DNA of 5,458 bases, from positions 664 through 6,121 of the forward strand of contig JAPLON010000001.1 in NCBI GenBank assembly GCA_026400695.1, in the 5' to 3' direction. The DNA is from Pseudomonadota bacterium (GTDB lineage Bacteria; Pseudomonadota; Alphaproteobacteria; Paracaedibacterales; CAITNM01). Both the position numbers and the translations under genes were made by a program. The notes below the pieces were generated by a model. The model worked only from the letters and a program-made list of their open reading frames with translations. It made no database searches and was not told the origin of the DNA. This document shows positions 1-4,717 of this stretch, piece after piece (the stretch's first letter is position 1; each line of letters starts with the position of its first letter).

Positions 1-583
1 CCGCACCTCCTGTTGTTACAACAACAGTGGTAACTGCAGCTACGGCTGTTCCGTAACAGAGTGTTTTAGTTAACCAATATGCAACTGCACCTGAAACAGG
101 GCCTCCGCCAAGTAATCTGAAATTGTGAGTGATTGCATATTCATCTCCAACCTTTTTTAAGGACAGATAGCCTGAACTAATAAATTTTTTTAATTTTTCG
201 TTATCAATTTCACGCAATTCTTTACTTAAATTGTAACGTTGAACTAGAAACTCACCTTTATCGTTTATTACGTAGAATTCTTTTCCTTTATAGGCTATTG
301 CAATTGTCCCCAAGCTTTTAGGAACAAACATATTCTGTGCTGGTATATTGAAAGAATCTTCTGCAGAACATCTGCTGCTTCTATCTGAAGAAAAACTCTC
401 GTAGCCATTATTTTTTGGAAAGAAACTATCTTCTACAAAAACTGGATCATTCATAACTTCATGAGTTGTGTGACAACAATGCTCACTAGATCGCACATCA
501 TCTTGATCATCTGCTGCTACACAAGGGTAAGCAATAATTCCAAAAACCCCCGCAAGTAAACATAACCTAGCTATTTTGTTCAT
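1..583 (-). CDS. Partial exported protein with N-terminal GGG module, C-terminus beyond window
   Basis: An open frame of 194 codons runs from ATG at 583 off the left edge with no stop. The start is supported by AAGGG at 595-591, 7 nt upstream. Residues 1-24 look like a Sec signal peptide: Lys and Arg early, a hydrophobic core, and an A-A cleavage region before DDQDD. Residues 25-75 are acidic and Ser-rich with a Cys-Cys-His cluster near 36-38. Residues 99-161 align without gaps to the module in the two genes at the right end, sharing K-x3-F-x-V at the front, then F, YN, SSG and R-x2-GGG, about 13 of 63 identical by eye. After GGG (159-161) comes a Gly/Ala/Val/Thr-rich hydrophobic stretch with YWLTKTLCYG at 169-178, likely membrane-inserting. 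I do not recognise the family. An exported modular effector, bacteriocin-like protein or surface protein are all possible, and the missing C-terminus limits the call. Confidence 0.8.
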   Translation of the reverse strand, partial: MNKIARLCLLAGVFGIIAYPCVAADDQDDVRSSEHCCHTTHEVMNDPVFVEDSFFPKNNGYESFSSDRSSRCSAEDSFNIPAQNMFVPKSLGTIAIAYKGKEFYVINDKGEFLVQRYNLSKELREIDNEKLKKFISSGYLSLKKVGDEYAITHNFRLLGGGPVSGAVAYWLTKTLCYGTAVAAVTTVVVTTGGA

Positions 584-590
584 GATGTTT

Positions 591-613
591 CCCTTGAAGA
601 ATCTATAATTCTT
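591..613 (-). promoter_or_regulatory. RBS and adjoining palindrome of the left exported gene
   Basis: On the minus strand AAGGG (595-591) sits 7 nt before the ATG at 583. Directly upstream is a perfect 6-bp inverted repeat, AAGAAT/ATTCTT (597-602 and 608-613), with a 5-nt loop. It could be an operator or a small leader hairpin that controls access to the RBS. The frameshifted gene at 4410 also has a short perfect palindrome directly before its Shine-Dalgarno site. Confidence 0.5.
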
Positions 614-666
614 GCCAACCTACTACACGAAAAGGAGAAAAATATAAAGTTGAAAAATCAGAGATC

Positions 667-694
667 GTTATATTCCGTACATCCAAATAAACAA
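667..694 (-). promoter_or_regulatory. Candidate promoter for the left exported gene
   Basis: Reading the minus strand, TTGTTT (694-689) and TATAAC (672-667) are separated by 16 nt, a reasonable sigma-70-like pair. They lie about 85 nt upstream of the start at 583. The -10 hexamer matches consensus at five of six positions, but the -35 is weak. In AT-rich DNA such matches are common, so this is only a candidate. Confidence 0.3.
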
Positions 695-776
695 CTATGG
701 AATTGAAAAATCATCCCTTTTTACAAACAATCAAACGCCGTTAGGCTACACTTGCGGTAAATAGCGCATAAGTGCG

Positions 777-834
777 CATTATCTCATTTTCATTCGATAT
801 ATGAACATTATCTCATTTTCATTCGATATATGAA
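777..834 (+). repeat. Perfect 29-bp tandem duplication
   Basis: Two exact 29-bp units, 777-805 and 806-834, each run from CATTATCTC to GATATATGAA. Each unit contains a short inverted repeat, TTCAT/ATGAA. The duplication is absent from the equivalent place in copy 2 of the large inverted repeat (near 3860-3890), so it probably arose after the two copies separated. Confidence 0.85.
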
Positions 835-926
835 AATCGGATTTGGCTACGCCTCATTGTTTGTTTTTCACTTGTTGAACAAATTTTCATCTCCCACATC
901 TCATCAGACACAGAAAAACAAAAGTT

Positions 927-959
927 CTTAAGTGGAGTTGCGTAGCGACGAAACTTAAG
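927..959 (+). other. Conserved two-stem hairpin, copy 1
   Basis: An outer 7-bp stem, CTTAAGT/ACTTAAG (927-933, 953-959), encloses a symmetric purine internal loop, GGA opposite GAA. Inside that is a 5-bp stem, GTTGC/GCGAC (937-941, 945-949), closed by a GTA triloop, with one G-T wobble. In copy 2 (3728-3760) the inner stem is GTTTC/GAAAC. A G-C pair is replaced by T-A and the wobble by a Watson-Crick pair, so pairing is preserved despite sequence change. Confidence 0.75.
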
Positions 960-1009
960 TCAGAAAGTCAGATTGAGATTTTAAAAAAATCGATAACCTG
1001 CGCGCTTAT

Positions 1010-1025
1010 ACGTTGCAAGCAACGT
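1010..1025 (+). other. Palindrome of the large repeat, copy 1
   Basis: ACGTTGC and GCAACGT form a perfect 7-bp inverted repeat around AA. It is conserved in copy 2 at 3663-3678. It has no following T-run, so it is not a typical terminator. A protein-binding palindrome or a short RNA hairpin is more likely. Confidence 0.7.
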
Positions 1026-1029
1026 TTCT

Positions 1030-1047
1030 GAAAAACCGCAGTTTTTC
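1030..1047 (+). other. GAAAAAC/GTTTTTC hairpin, copy 1
   Basis: GAAAAAC (1030-1036) pairs perfectly with GTTTTTC (1041-1047) around the loop CGCA. In copy 2 (3641-3658) one base of the stem is changed, leaving one mismatch. On the plus strand the downstream arm is T-rich, so a weak terminator-like role just before relBE is possible. Confidence 0.55.
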
Positions 1048-1134
1048 TAAGTTTTAAAGGACAATTATTTTCAATACTGCTACAGAACAAAATGAGGTAG
1101 AATAACTGTTGAAGATATAGCGGGGGAAAATAAA

Positions 1135-1350
1135 ATGTTAACCGTAGAACTCAGCGAAAAAGAAGAGAGATTACTAGAGAAGGTAGCCAAACGTAGAGGC
1201 AAGACAAAGGAATATTGCGCTAAGAAGGCTATTATTGAGAGTATAGAAGATATGGCAGACTATGACATAGCGGTAGAGGTTTTGAAAAACTCTACCGGTG
1301 AAAGATACACTATGGCGGAAGTAGAGGAACGACTTGGCTTGGTTGATTGA
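1135..1350 (+). CDS. relB: RelB-type ribbon-helix-helix antitoxin
   Basis: This 71-residue protein is the antitoxin of a type II toxin-antitoxin pair. It should bind and neutralise the toxin encoded directly after it, and repress their shared promoter as a dimer. The N-terminal strand and two helices (residues 1-42: a short beta strand LTVEL, a Lys/Arg-rich helix, then a helix ending in IED) fit the ribbon-helix-helix DNA-binding fold. The C-terminus with YTMAEVEERLGL (58-69) matches the toxin-binding tail typical of RelB-like antitoxins of this subgroup. The start at 1135 has GGGGGA 7 nt upstream. The stop overlaps the toxin start by 17 nt, so the two are translationally coupled. On a plasmid such a pair commonly promotes stable inheritance. 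The family call is firm, but the symbol is generic. Confidence 0.88.
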   Translation: MLTVELSEKEERLLEKVAKRRGKTKEYCAKKAIIESIEDMADYDIAVEVLKNSTGERYTMAEVEERLGLVD

Positions 1351-1594
1351 ATGGGAGCCAATAGCAGAAAAACAGCTTGAAAAGCTGGACTTTCCTATCC
1401 AAAAGAAAATACGTAACTATCTTCATGAAAGAGTCACAACAGATCCCCGTGCTACGGCTAGTCCGCTTGTTGGTAATAAATCTGGCTTATGGCGTTATCG
1501 TGTTGGGGACTATCGCATCATCTGCCGAATAAAAGATCATCTTCTTGTTGTTCTTGTCCTTGAAGTTGGACACAGAAAAGACGTTTACGACTAG
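1334..1594 (+). CDS. relE: RelE/ParE-superfamily toxin with TTG start
   Basis: This 86-residue toxin is of RelE type, whose members cleave mRNA in the ribosomal A site. Family marks are an N-terminal MAWLIEW strand, an amphipathic helix pair (about 8-35), then a beta sheet containing GLWRYRVGDYRII (51-63) and the C-terminal VGHRKDVY (78-85). Basic residues R54, R56, R61 and R81 sit where the family places catalytic and RNA-contacting arginines. The length is normal for the family. The start is TTG at 1334, chosen because it gives the conserved M-A-W opening and has GAGGA at 1324-1328, 5 nt upstream. It lies inside the antitoxin gene. A second TTG at 1343 would cut the first strand. The toxin appears intact, and coupling by overlap should keep its yield below that of the antitoxin. 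Confidence 0.88.
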   Translation: MAWLIEWEPIAEKQLEKLDFPIQKKIRNYLHERVTTDPRATASPLVGNKSGLWRYRVGDYRIICRIKDHLLVVLVLEVGHRKDVYD

Positions 1595-1741
1595 CAAAAT
1601 TCTTTATGTTGTTTTTATTTTCTTGTAGACATCAAGCCTACAGCGGTTTTTCTAGAAATATTTAGAGGTATTTTAAGTTTTTAATCTGTTTTTCATAAAC
1701 AACGCAGAATTGTTTTGGCAGAAACTGAAATAACGTCTTTT
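1595..1741. other. Non-coding gap after relBE, possible weak terminator
   Basis: I see no gene here. A 5-bp stem, TGTAG/CTACA (1624-1628, 1638-1642), is followed after four bases by a T-run at 1647-1651. It could be a weak intrinsic terminator for relBE. The rest is AT-rich and unremarkable. Confidence 0.3.
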
Positions 1742-1800
1742 CTTTGCCGAGTAAGGGGGTAGCAAAGACCGAAGGTCTGCGCGAGGGGCAAAGCCCCTTA
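1742..1800. other. GC-rich multi-hairpin block beside the origin
   Basis: This is a GC-rich island in AT-rich DNA. It holds two local hairpins with triloops: AGACC-gaa-GGTCT (1766-1778) and AGGGGC-aaa-GCCCCT (1784-1798). Longer competing pairings also exist: TAAGGGG (1752-1758) with CCCCTTA (1794-1800), and CTTTGC (1742-1747) with GCAAAG (1762-1767). No T-run follows the last stem on the plus strand. GAA and AAA triloop hairpins are stable in single-stranded DNA, so a transfer origin, single-strand initiation site or structured antisense RNA is conceivable. I recognise no known nick site. Confidence 0.55.
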
Positions 1801-1849
1801 GGGTAAATAACTTAAAAACTAAGGTTTTTTCCGTTTAGGATAACGGTAG

Positions 1850-1858
1850 TTATCCACA
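1850..1858 (+). promoter_or_regulatory. DnaA box
   Basis: TTATCCACA is an exact match to the consensus DnaA-binding site. Its place between the GC-rich hairpins and the AT-rich, iteron-bearing stretch before the initiator gene is typical of iteron plasmid origins, where host DnaA assists opening. Confidence 0.85.
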
Positions 1859-1895
1859 GCAAAATGAATATTTTTTCTTTTCCTTTTTCTTGTTT

Positions 1896-1917
1896 TTAAA
1901 ACATTTAAATGTTTTAA
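1896..1917. repeat. 22-bp perfect palindrome in the origin
   Basis: The sequence reads TTAAAACATTT on both strands, giving a perfect inverted repeat without spacer. It lies inside the AT-rich stretch between the DnaA box and the iterons. It could be a protein-binding site or could ease local unwinding. Confidence 0.75.
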
Positions 1918-1968
1918 GTATTTTAGGCGCCTGGAGAGCCGCAGAAATCCTCATATTTTACATTCAAA

Positions 1969-2051
1969 CTATTACTTTTTTAGTGTGAGCTATTACCTTT
2001 TTAGTGTGAGCTATTACCTTTTTAGTGTTAACTATTACCTTTATTAATAGG
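1969..2051 (+). repeat. Four 21-bp iterons
   Basis: Direct repeats with a strict 21-bp period, about two helical turns: 1969-1989, 1990-2010, 2011-2031 and a diverging fourth at 2032-2051. The shared pattern is CTATTACCTTTT then AGTGTGAG. Unit 1 has one T for C, unit 3 ends GTTAA, and unit 4 keeps only the CTATTACCTTT half. Such arrays directly before a Rep_3 gene are the initiator binding sites of iteron plasmids. Confidence 0.9.
2032..2050. promoter_or_regulatory. Candidate Rep operator built from an iteron half
   Basis: CTATTA (2032-2037) and TAATAG (2045-2050) form a perfect 6-bp inverted repeat with a 7-nt spacer. Its left arm is the start of the fourth iteron. In this plasmid class the initiator monomer binds direct iterons, while the dimer binds an inverted repeat made from iteron halves and represses its own gene. 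The position about 45 nt before the rep start fits that role. Confidence 0.6.
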
Positions 2052-2095
2052 TTATATGTTGATAAAATATAAAAAACTTTCTGGGAAAATATCTG

Positions 2096-3085
2096 ATGAA
2101 GAGCGAAAAAATTCAGCCAAAAACAGAACTAATTGTTCAACATAATAAACTCATAGAGTCTAAGTATCGCTTAACTCTTCAAGAAAAGAGAGTGATTCTT
2201 TGGCTGCTGTCTCAGATTAAGCCAACAGATAATGATTTTACCCGTCATAGAATTAGCATTAAAGAATTTTGCTCAATCACTCAAGTTAGCCATCATGGGA
2301 TGTATACAGAATTACAAAAGGTAACAAAACGACTTATTGGCAGAGTTCTTTCCATAAGGGATTTATCAAAAAATAGAACTCTCCAAGTATCATGGTTAAG
2401 TGTAGCAGACTATTGGCATAATGAAGGTATCGTTGAGCTAAAAATTGCTCAAGAATTACGCCCTTATTTGCTGGAACTTAAGAAAGAATTCACCGTTATC
2501 AAAATACCAGACATCATGGGGCTTTCTAGTATTTATGCTGTAAGGATATTTGAGTTGCTGAAACAATATCAATACCTAGGTAGCAGAGAAATTGACATTT
2601 CTGATTTACGTAAATTCTGTTTTATCGAAGGAAATAAATATAAACTATATGGGATATTTAAGGTAAAAGTTCTGGAAATAGCCAAACGTGAGATCAATTC
2701 CAAGACAGATATACTCATTGATTACGAAGAAATAAAACAATCTCGAAAAATCACATCAGTCAATTTTTCGATCAAGAAAAATCCAAATTACAAAACTACG
2801 GAATTCGAAAAATCTCAGATTGAAAAAGCCGAGATAATCCAAAAGGAGCTTCGATCTGAAAAGGCAATCATTAACCAACTCATAGAATATGGATTTACAA
2901 ACTCTCAAGCTAAGCGGATTGTTAAACTAAACAGCCAAGAAGCCATTTCCAATGCCATAAAAGCTGTTGATATACAGGTACTAAGGGGAAAAGTCAAAAA
3001 CGCTAAAGCCATGCTCATAAAGGCCATACAAGAGCAGTGGCACCCTGAAAAATATCGAAACAAGACCTTTAGTACTTCCAGTTAA
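2096..3085 (+). CDS. Rep_3-family plasmid replication initiator
   Basis: This 329-residue initiator binds the iterons just upstream and opens the origin for theta replication, recruiting host DnaA and helicase. The RepE/RepB-like fold is evident. The opening VQHNKLIESKYRLTLQEKR (14-32) is followed by the first winged helix (to about 115). LRPYLLELKKEFT (121-133) and SSIYAVRIFELLKQY (144-158) lead into the second winged helix, with LRKFCFI, a KYKLYGIFKVKVLEIAKREI helix at 181-200 and the strand-turn around ILIDYEE (206-212). Residues 240-325 form an extra helical region with VKNAKAMLIKAIQE (about 300-313), seen in many initiators of this family. The start at 2096 has only a weak GGGA (2083-2086) 9 nt upstream, so a low translation rate is likely. 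The gene is intact and convergent with HU. Confidence 0.93.
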   Translation: MKSEKIQPKTELIVQHNKLIESKYRLTLQEKRVILWLLSQIKPTDNDFTRHRISIKEFCSITQVSHHGMYTELQKVTKRLIGRVLSIRDLSKNRTLQVSWLSVADYWHNEGIVELKIAQELRPYLLELKKEFTVIKIPDIMGLSSIYAVRIFELLKQYQYLGSREIDISDLRKFCFIEGNKYKLYGIFKVKVLEIAKREINSKTDILIDYEEIKQSRKITSVNFSIKKNPNYKTTEFEKSQIEKAEIIQKELRSEKAIINQLIEYGFTNSQAKRIVKLNSQEAISNAIKAVDIQVLRGKVKNAKAMLIKAIQEQWHPEKYRNKTFSTSS

Positions 3086-3121
3086 GAAGGGCAAGAACTA
3101 CTTCTTTTGAGCTGGTTTTTT
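3078..3121 (+). terminator. Intrinsic terminator of rep, overlapping the HU 3' end
   Basis: CCAGTT plus AAGAAG (3078-3089) pairs with CTTCTT (3101-3106) and AGCTGG (3110-3115). There is a 3-nt bulge on the right arm, one G-T wobble and an 11-nt loop, and six T follow (3116-3121). The stem starts in the last rep codons and its T-run lies within the HU coding end, so the convergent genes share this element. No T-run serves the minus direction. Confidence 0.6.
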
Positions 3122-3469
3122 AGAAGCAGTTTTCTTTTTGGAATTTTTATTAGGATTGAGAGCCTCTTTCATGTCTTTTCCAGGCTTAAACACAGGTCTC
3201 TTCTGGGCAGCTATTTCGATTGAAGCTCCTGTTCTTGGATTTCTACCCGTTCTGGCGGCAATGTTTTGAACAGAAAAAGTGCCAAAACCTAAAAATCGAA
3301 GGGGTTTTTCGTCTTGCAAAACCTTGATAATTCCAGACAGCACAATTTCTAAAGCCTTAGCTGCTTTTTCTTGATTGCCAAGATTCAGTAAGACAGCTTC
3401 TTTAGCGATGTACTTGATGAGTTCTTTTTTTGCTGATGCTTCAATAGGTGTTTTAGGAGATGTTGTCAT
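3098..3469 (-). CDS. HU/IHF-family DNA-binding protein with lysine-rich tail
   Basis: This 123-residue protein is a histone-like DNA-bending protein. Residues 12-50 give the helical dimerisation region. FLGFGTFSV (59-67) is the conserved beta turn. The DNA-clamping arm is RTGRNPRTG (73-81), with Pro78 at the tip position that intercalates into DNA. IEIAAQKRPVFKPGKDMKEALN (84-105) closes the fold. Typical HU is about 90 residues. Here about 10 extra residues precede the fold, and residues 106-123 are a Lys/Ser/Ala/Pro tail like those of other basic-tailed HU proteins, which add non-specific DNA binding. AAGGA (3480-3476) sits 6 nt before the ATG. It ends 12 nt from rep, tail to tail. A role in origin bending, plasmid compaction or partition is inferred. 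HU or IHF-like identity cannot be separated further. Confidence 0.92.
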   Translation of the reverse strand: MTTSPKTPIEASAKKELIKYIAKEAVLLNLGNQEKAAKALEIVLSGIIKVLQDEKPLRFLGFGTFSVQNIAARTGRNPRTGASIEIAAQKRPVFKPGKDMKEALNPNKNSKKKTASKKPAQKK

Positions 3470-3640
3470 AATCTGTCCTTGAAATTATTAGGGTTTTCTC
3501 AATTAAGCTTTAGAAAAATATATCTACCATTCTAACCTTTTTCTAGCGTTAATCACTCTGCATCTTTTCCAAACAGCGAGAATTACCTAAAACAGCTTTT
3601 TGCTAATTTTTGAAAGCAAGATTTTAGTTTTTGAAACCTA

Positions 3641-3658
3641 GTAAAACTGCGGTTTTTC
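3641..3658 (-). other. GAAAAAC hairpin, copy 2
   Basis: This is the counterpart of 1030-1047. On the minus strand GAAAAAC (3658-3652) pairs with GTTTTAC (3647-3641) around CGCA, with one mismatch. It is less stable than copy 1, so this hairpin seems less constrained than the other two. Confidence 0.5.
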
Positions 3659-3662
3659 AGAA

Positions 3663-3678
3663 ACGTTGCTTGCAACGT
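3663..3678 (-). other. Palindrome of the large repeat, copy 2
   Basis: On the minus strand this is the same perfect ACGTTGC/GCAACGT inverted repeat around AA as at 1010-1025. It is fully conserved between copies. Confidence 0.7.
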
Positions 3679-3727
3679 GTAAGCGCGCAGGTTTCAATTT
3701 TTTCAAAATCTCAATCTGACCATTGGA

Positions 3728-3760
3728 CTTAAGTTTCGTTTCTTCGAAACTCCACTTAAG
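3728..3760 (-). other. Conserved two-stem hairpin, copy 2
   Basis: On the minus strand the outer stem CTTAAGT/ACTTAAG, the GGA/GAA purine internal loop and the inner stem GTTTC/GAAAC with a GAA triloop repeat the fold seen at 927-959. Against copy 1 the changes fall at paired positions and keep pairing. The only other change is in the triloop. Confidence 0.75.
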
Positions 3761-3920
3761 AAGTTTTGTTTTTCTGTGTTTGATGAAATTAGGTGAGATA
3801 GAAATGCTAAAGATGTTTATCAGATGAAAAATAAAACATGAGGCATAGCCGAATCCAATGTCATTTTGGCAGAATTGCAAAATGCGCACTTACGCGCTCT
3901 GCGCAAAAGTACCTGCGGTG

Positions 3921-4121
3921 CTGTTTCTTTCAGAAAAAATGATGATGAGAAGTGTGCTAAATTTTCGAGAATTTCTTACAAAACTAGGGAATAAGCCAAT
4001 ATCGTTTGTATGGTTGTTTAAATGCACGCAGAAGGCAGATGATTTTTTTACGTAGATTTTTACGTTTTTCACTAATATGGCGATGTAAACCACCTTAAAA
4101 TCTATTTCAGAGGGGTGTTTG
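3921..4121. other. Non-coding stretch, no convincing gene
   Basis: Two overlapping open frames of 65-67 codons cross here on opposite strands. Neither has a good RBS, a recognisable domain or plausible composition, and one runs into the large inverted repeat. A short direct repeat containing GATTTTTACGT-like sequence lies near 4041-4068. I see no other structure. Confidence 0.5.
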
Positions 4122-4172
4122 ATGGTTGTTTTCTTAAATTTAAAAAATTATCAAAAAATAAAGGTGCTATGA
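4122..4172 (+). CDS. Possible 16-residue leader peptide
   Basis: A tiny frame encoding MVVFLNLKNYQKIKVL has AGGGG at 4111-4115, 6 nt before its ATG. A second four-residue frame overlaps its stop (ATGA at 4169). It precedes a 230-nt stretch rich in alternative stems and then the exported gene at 4410, an arrangement reminiscent of attenuation leaders. No amino-acid bias clearly points to a regulator. It may be chance in AT-rich DNA. Confidence 0.22.
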   Translation: MVVFLNLKNYQKIKVL

Positions 4173-4393
4173 AAATACCATAAAAACACGTTGTTGCTGC
4201 GTCTGGAAGGTAAGGTAGCCAGAACGATGGAAATTAGACTGCAGCACAAAAATTGTGTTTTGTGGATTATTCTGGTATCGAAGTACCAGATTGAAATTTT
4301 TTCCTCTGGAAAAATCAAAAAATTTCAACTGGAGTAAAATTTCAATCTGAGATTAGGGTTTTCGTGTGGGTATCATTCCACATAAACTGGAAT
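4173..4393 (+). promoter_or_regulatory. Structured 5' leader of the exported gene at 4410
   Basis: A chain of inverted repeats fills this stretch. They include TCTGG/CCAGA (around 4202-4222), CACAA/TTGTG (4245-4257), CTGGTA/TACCAG (4272-4289), a 12-bp TTGAAATTTTTT/AAAAAATTTCAA pair (4291-4302, 4317-4328) and ATTCCA/TGGAAT (4375-4393) just before the RBS. The strand 4287-4300 can alternatively pair perfectly over 14 bp with 4336-4349. The CCAG at 4286-4289 is used by the CTGGTA stem or, with one bulge, by CTGG at 4329-4332. These options exclude one another, as in switching leaders. No promoter was convincing. Confidence 0.5.
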
Positions 4394-4565
4394 TGAAGGA
4401 GATATTGAGATGAAGACAATGATATGTGCATTACTGCTGGCAACACCTATATTAGCTGCTCAAATAGATATCGATGATGGATCTGTTTACACAGACAAGC
4501 CTGCTCGTTTAATGTTCAAACAAGGAACTTTTTCCGTAGAGTCTGAAGATGAAAAATTTGACATA

Positions 4566-4675
4566 CCTTCATACAACGTTAGAGGTAGTGTTAAGGGTTT
4601 ATGCGACGATGCTATAGAAAGTTTATTAAGCAGCGGGGATCACTTGATTCCAATCTAAGAATGCGTGGTGGTGGT
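4566..4675 (+). repeat. Left arm of inverted repeat between the two right-hand genes
   Basis: Positions 4566-4640 match 5458-5384 exactly (75 nt, 25 codons). Positions 4641-4675 match 5352-5318 exactly (35 nt). The only difference is the 31-nt segment missing here. Identity ends at the third Gly codon of RMRGGG. The arm probably extends further upstream, but its partner is cut by the window edge. Confidence 0.92.
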
Positions 4676-4717
4676 GGAAGTTCTTCGAAAGCTACTGTAG
4701 ATGCAGGGTTGGCTGCA

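Larger units (their letters stand above)
732..1058 (+). repeat. Large hairpin-rich inverted repeat, copy 1
   Basis: This stretch recurs in inverted orientation at 3628-3920. The core (about 909-1047) is close to nine in ten identical to its partner by eye. The outer part from about 732 matches more loosely, with shared blocks such as GTGCGCATT, GGCTACGCCTCAT (ATGCCTCAT in the partner) and CACAGAAAAACAAAA. The core carries three hairpins (927-959, 1010-1025 and 1030-1047), all conserved in copy 2. The copy reads toward the antitoxin gene at 1135. No coding frame is shared between copies. It could be a duplicated leader or regulatory RNA, a partition or resolution site, or a recombination site. 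Confidence 0.8.
1859..2095 (+). other. Probable replication origin (oriV) region
   Basis: The stretch directly before the Rep_3 gene combines a DnaA box at its left edge, an AT-rich run (1859-1925) suited to strand opening, a 22-bp perfect palindrome (1896-1917), an 8-bp palindrome AGGCGCCT (1925-1932) and four 21-bp iterons (1969-2051). This order is that of a classical iteron-controlled theta origin. The initiator should bind the iterons, and copy number is normally limited by initiator-iteron coupling. The rep promoter must lie at or after the iterons. TAAAAT at 2063-2068 is a possible -10, without a convincing -35. Confidence 0.82.
3628..3920 (-). repeat. Large hairpin-rich inverted repeat, copy 2
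   Basis: This is the inverted partner of 732-1058. Read on the minus strand it gives the same series: GTGCGCATT, GGCTATGCCTCATG, CACAGAAAAACAAAA, the CTTAAG hairpin, CAGATTGAGATTTT, CCTGCGCGCTTA, the CGTTGC palindrome and the GAAAAAC hairpin. It reads toward the HU start (159 nt beyond its end at 3628), as copy 1 reads toward relB. Together the copies bracket relBE, origin, rep and HU. Small open frames crossing this stretch have no conserved counterpart in copy 1, so I treat it as non-coding. Confidence 0.8.

Noticed and set aside
1969..2051. CRISPR-like array
   Set aside because: The 21-bp units are contiguous without spacers and lie directly before a Rep_3 gene, so they are iterons.
3638..3889. 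Open frame of 83 codons on the minus strand
   Set aside because: It lies almost wholly inside the large inverted repeat, and the equivalent frame is not kept in copy 1, where changes follow hairpin pairing instead of codons. It has no RBS or domain.
732..3920. Composite insertion sequence with terminal inverted repeats
   Set aside because: The enclosed genes are a replicon and there is no transposase. The repeats are hairpin-rich and lack clean ends or target duplications that I can see.
3858..4093. Overlapping small frames of 65 (plus) and 67 (minus) codons
   Set aside because: They overlap each other on opposite strands, lack good RBS sites and have no recognisable protein features.
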